Positions 6,796 through 8,875 of a stretch of DNA of 8,875 nt are shown here, piece by piece. Source of the DNA: Vicinamibacteria bacterium (GTDB lineage: Bacteria; Acidobacteriota; Vicinamibacteria; Fen-336; JAGNNV01); NCBI GenBank assembly GCA_016650185.1, contig JAENWE010000323.1, forward strand, positions 1-8,875. The letters are read 5' to 3'. Position numbers and translations under genes: made by a program. The notes below the pieces were generated by a model, which was given only the letters and a program-made list of their open reading frames with translations, was not told the origin of the DNA and searched no databases. Each line of letters opens with the position of its first letter. The first letter of the stretch is position 1.

Positions 6796-7677
6796 ATGCG
6801 TTCAAGTCTCCTCTTGCTCTCACTCTCCGGTATGGGCCTCGCACTCCTCGCAGGTACGGCCTTGCAGGCGCGGCCGAAAAGCGCTGCGACCTCGGCGACC
6901 GCTTCCGCCCAGCCCGAGGCCATCGCGGATGTCGCCGCGGAAGGGAGGGTGGTCACCTACCCTGGATCTGAAGTGACGATCGGCGCGGACGCGATTGGCC
7001 GTCTTCTGCGCGTCAATGTTGAAGAGGGCGACCCGGTGCGCAGGGGCCAGGTTCTCGCCGAAATCGACGCCAGCGATCTCATCGCCAGCCGGGACGAAGC
7101 GAAGGCCCGGCTTGAAGAGGCGATCGCCGAGAGGCATCTGGCCCAGCTCAACGCCGAGCGCAAGCTGCGCCTCTTCGACGAAGGGGTCATTCCCGCGTTC
7201 GACCGCGACGCCGCCGCCCGCGACGTGGAGATCACTCAGGCCCGCATCGAAACCGCCAACGCTTCCATAAGGCGTCTCGACGCCACCATCGCCAAGACCA
7301 GGCTGATCGCACCCATCGACGGCACGGTGACCTCCCGCATCGTCAATGCGGGACAGATGGTGGATCGCGGCGACGCCGCCTTCGTGATCGCCGACTTGAA
7401 CCGTGTGCGCATCGAGGGCGAAGCCCATGAGGCGGACGCGGACCGGGTCACCATCGGGGCGGAGGTGGAAATCCGGACTGAGGGTTTTCCGGGCCGGAGT
7501 TTCCGCGGCCACGTGGAGGAGATCCCGGGCAACGTGACCGTGCGGCGGATCAAACCCCAGGATCCGGCGCGTCCGACCGATGTCCGCGTCCTCGCCCTCA
7601 AGGTCGCGTTCGACGAAAAGACGCCTCTCAAACTCGGCAGCACCGTCGACCTGAGAGTGAGCGTTCGTTCGAAGTAG
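6796..7677 (+). CDS. Periplasmic adaptor of the ABC exporter (HlyD/MacA/DevB family)
   Basis: A 293-residue membrane-fusion (adaptor) protein linking an inner-membrane exporter to an outer-membrane channel. Residues 1-25 are a signal sequence or membrane anchor (LLLLSLSGMGLALLAGTA); no lipobox cysteine is present. An Ala/Ser-rich linker (26-45) follows. The two half-motifs of the lipoyl domain are at about 60-91 (GRLLRVNVEEGDPVRRGQVL, 68-87) and 168-198 (LIAPIDGTVTSRIVNAGQMV, 170-189), separated by a helical hairpin (about 95-165). The beta-barrel domain covers about 203-290. At the hairpin tip, R122 and L126 match the R-x3-L-x6-S TolC-contact motif of AcrA/MacA, but position 133 is proline instead of serine. 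It is shorter than cyanobacterial DevB and appears to lack a large membrane-proximal domain. No TolC-type gene lies in the window, so the channel must come from elsewhere. Confidence 0.93.
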   Translation: MRSSLLLLSLSGMGLALLAGTALQARPKSAATSATASAQPEAIADVAAEGRVVTYPGSEVTIGADAIGRLLRVNVEEGDPVRRGQVLAEIDASDLIASRDEAKARLEEAIAERHLAQLNAERKLRLFDEGVIPAFDRDAAARDVEITQARIETANASIRRLDATIAKTRLIAPIDGTVTSRIVNAGQMVDRGDAAFVIADLNRVRIEGEAHEADADRVTIGAEVEIRTEGFPGRSFRGHVEEIPGNVTVRRIKPQDPARPTDVRVLALKVAFDEKTPLKLGSTVDLRVSVRSK

Positions 7678-7723
7678 AGGCGTCAAGGACAACACAGCCA
7701 CGCCGAGACCACAGCGCGTGAGC

Positions 7724-7729
7724 TAGATT
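7724..7729 (+). promoter_or_regulatory. Possible -10 box of the peptidase gene
   Basis: TAGATT lies 9 nt before the ATG at 7739, in the 61-bp gap after the adaptor gene. No matching -35 and no Shine-Dalgarno is visible. It would give a nearly leaderless mRNA, similar to the layout proposed for PadR. Read-through from the exporter operon is an alternative. Confidence 0.22.
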
Positions 7730-7738
7730 CATGGCGTC

Positions 7739-8491
7739 ATGAGTGTTGCCATGGCGCTCTTTGGCCGGAAGGTGGAGGTGGCGCCCCTGACCGAGACGGA
7801 TACCGCATTCCTGGGCGAATGGTCACAGCCGTACGCGACGATGGTCGGGGCTTTGAAGGCCGAGTTTGAAGACCAGGTGGCGCACTTCGTGGCCCAACAT
7901 CGGATGACCGGCATCGGGCTGGAAGGGCCGCTCGATCGCGAAGACCGTCTGTTGGTGGCGGCCTCAGCGTGCACCCTCTCCTGCGGCTGGCCGGGATTTC
8001 GCTGGACGGACGTCTCGGAAGTTCTCCTGTACGCCGATGACTTCGACCGTGACTATCGGGTGGGGGGCGACGACGGTGGCGCGCCCGAACTTTCCGGGCA
8101 GGCCCATCCGTGGGGTACGGTTCTCATTTCGCTTCCCTCCCTCGAAGACAGCTTCGAGGATCCGCACGACGGCTTTCACGTCGGCTATCACGAGTTCGCT
8201 CATGTCCTCGACAAGGACTCCCCGGCCGCCAGCGGCGGCGCGGGCTACGGCGGGCTTCCCTTCAATATCGACGGACCGTTCGCGACCGAGATGTCCAAGG
8301 CGCTCGATGCCGCCAGGGTCGCCCTGGAGCTTGGTGACTCCCCTCTTGATGAGTACGGCCTTCAGTCCCCCGCCGAGTTGTGGGCGGTGACGGTCGAGGC
8401 CTTCTTCGAGATGCCGGGGGCGATGGAGACCGCTCATCCCCGTCTTCGGCAACTCCTGGATCTCTACTTCAACCAGCGCTCGGCGAACTAG
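7739..8491 (+). CDS. mtfA: MtfA-like zinc metallopeptidase (M90 family)
   Basis: A 250-residue soluble protein close to the length of E. coli MtfA (about 265). The zinc-binding motif is HEFAH (151-155) within GYHEFAHVLDKDS, matching the family's HEFAHQLD pattern; E152 would be the catalytic base. E220 in ELWAVTVEAFFE (213-224) fits the downstream glutamate ligand found in the family's AV-x-SE-x-FF segment. Other family marks are DREDRLLVAASACTL (66-80) and the C-terminal HPRLRQLLDLYFNQ (233-246). E. coli MtfA is an aminopeptidase-like enzyme that also binds the glucose repressor Mlc; no Mlc appears here, so the partner and substrate are unknown. The ATG at 7739 was taken; ATG 7751 (MALFGRKVEV) is an alternative, and neither has a clear ribosome site. 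It is probably outside the exporter operon but could share its transcript. Confidence 0.88.
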   Translation: MSVAMALFGRKVEVAPLTETDTAFLGEWSQPYATMVGALKAEFEDQVAHFVAQHRMTGIGLEGPLDREDRLLVAASACTLSCGWPGFRWTDVSEVLLYADDFDRDYRVGGDDGGAPELSGQAHPWGTVLISLPSLEDSFEDPHDGFHVGYHEFAHVLDKDSPAASGGAGYGGLPFNIDGPFATEMSKALDAARVALELGDSPLDEYGLQSPAELWAVTVEAFFEMPGAMETAHPRLRQLLDLYFNQRSAN

Positions 8492-8875
8492 GCGCGGCCG
8501 GCCTCGCCTTCCTCGGGGAGCGGCTTCGGCAGACCGGGGCGGACCTTCAGCGTTTCCTCCTTCCGAACCTGCACCGTGCCCACGCGCGCGCCTCTCGGCT
8601 TCGAGACATATCGGGCCTGGGTGCAGGTCACTGGGACCACGCCTCCCGCCCTCGCCTTACTGTGATAGGCGGCGACCGCAGCGGCTCGCTTCAAGGTTTC
8701 GCGGTCCGGCTGCGCTCCTTCCGGACCCTGAAGCACGACGTGGGACCCCGGCAGCCCATGCGCGTGAAACCAGTAGTCGTCCGGCCGGGCGACCTTGAGA
8801 GAGAGACACTCGTTGTCGGCATCGGTCTTTCCGGCCAGCACCTTCCATCCGCCCGGAAGCGTGTACTCAAAGGCC
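8488..8875 (-). CDS. NFACT-R (DUF814) RNA-binding domain protein, C-terminal part (cut by window edge)
   Basis: The minus strand is open from the right edge (reading FEYTLPGGWKVLAGKTDADN) to a TAG at 8488-8490, about 128 visible residues. The stretch LSLKVARPDDYWFHAHGLPG, then SHVVLQGPEG, is the core signature of the NFACT-R domain found at the C-terminus of RqcH/FbpA/NEMF proteins, followed by the conserved AAAVAAYHSKAR and PVTCTQARYVSKPRGARVGT segments. In RqcH this domain helps recognise tRNA and stalled 60S/50S subunits during quality control, but free-standing single-domain versions also exist. YTLPGGWKVL at the edge is where single-domain versions usually begin, so a small protein starting just outside the window is my preference; a full RqcH is not excluded. 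The GTG at 8841 is an internal codon, because coding similarity continues upstream of it. The gene converges on the peptidase with a 4-nt overlap. Confidence 0.87.
   Translation of the reverse strand, partial: AFEYTLPGGWKVLAGKTDADNECLSLKVARPDDYWFHAHGLPGSHVVLQGPEGAQPDRETLKRAAAVAAYHSKARAGGVVPVTCTQARYVSKPRGARVGTVQVRKEETLKVRPGLPKPLPEEGEAGRA

Noticed and set aside
6820..7701. Open frame of 293 codons on the minus strand
   Set aside because: It is antisense to nearly the whole adaptor gene and mirrors its length because of GC-rich codon bias; its composition is not protein-like for any family I know.
7679..7704. GGCGT/ACGCC inverted repeat after the adaptor gene as a terminator
   Set aside because: The stem is 5 bp with a 16-nt loop and no T-run follows, so it is not a credible intrinsic terminator.

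Overview
The window reads as chromosomal DNA of a GC-rich, double-membraned bacterium, most likely an Acidobacteriota member, with Gemmatimonadota as the main alternative. The strongest clue is the coupled pair of a PadR repressor and an 861-residue duplicated MacB/FtsX-type permease (ADOP type), an arrangement typical of Acidobacteriota. An outer-membrane DUF5916 barrel protein and a tripartite-type ABC exporter with a periplasmic adaptor agree with a diderm cell. The taxonomic call is an inference; there is no rRNA or other marker.

Layout. 1-1101 (minus, cut by the left edge): the N-terminal half of a secreted CBM9-like/DUF5916 protein. 1199-3784 and 3784-4146 (minus): the ADOP permease and, upstream of it, its PadR regulator, joined by a TGATG stop/start overlap. 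4147-4328: an AT-rich divergent control region with palindromes and promoter-like elements facing both ways. 4329-7677 (plus): a tight four-gene operon of TetR regulator, DevC-like permease, ABC ATPase and HlyD/MacA-type adaptor. 7739-8491 (plus): an MtfA-like (M90) zinc peptidase. 8488-8875 (minus, cut by the right edge): the C-terminal part of an NFACT-R (DUF814) protein, converging on the peptidase so that both stop codons lie in one CTAG.

How the parts may work together. The centre is a back-to-back pair of ABC export modules of different architecture. The TetR operon encodes permease, ATPase and adaptor, lacking only an outer-membrane channel. The PadR unit encodes a single-chain double permease with no ATPase next to it. 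They share a 182-bp intergenic region. On the plus side, a perfect 8-bp inverted repeat brackets the -10 of a good sigma70-like promoter, pointing to TetR autorepression. On the minus side, a TATAGT box lies 6 nt from the PadR GTG and no Shine-Dalgarno is visible, suggesting a leaderless transcript.

No tRNA, rRNA, CRISPR array, insertion sequence, phage gene or convincing intrinsic terminator was seen. Most genes belong to known families; the novelty lies mainly in the regulatory layout and a few protein details.
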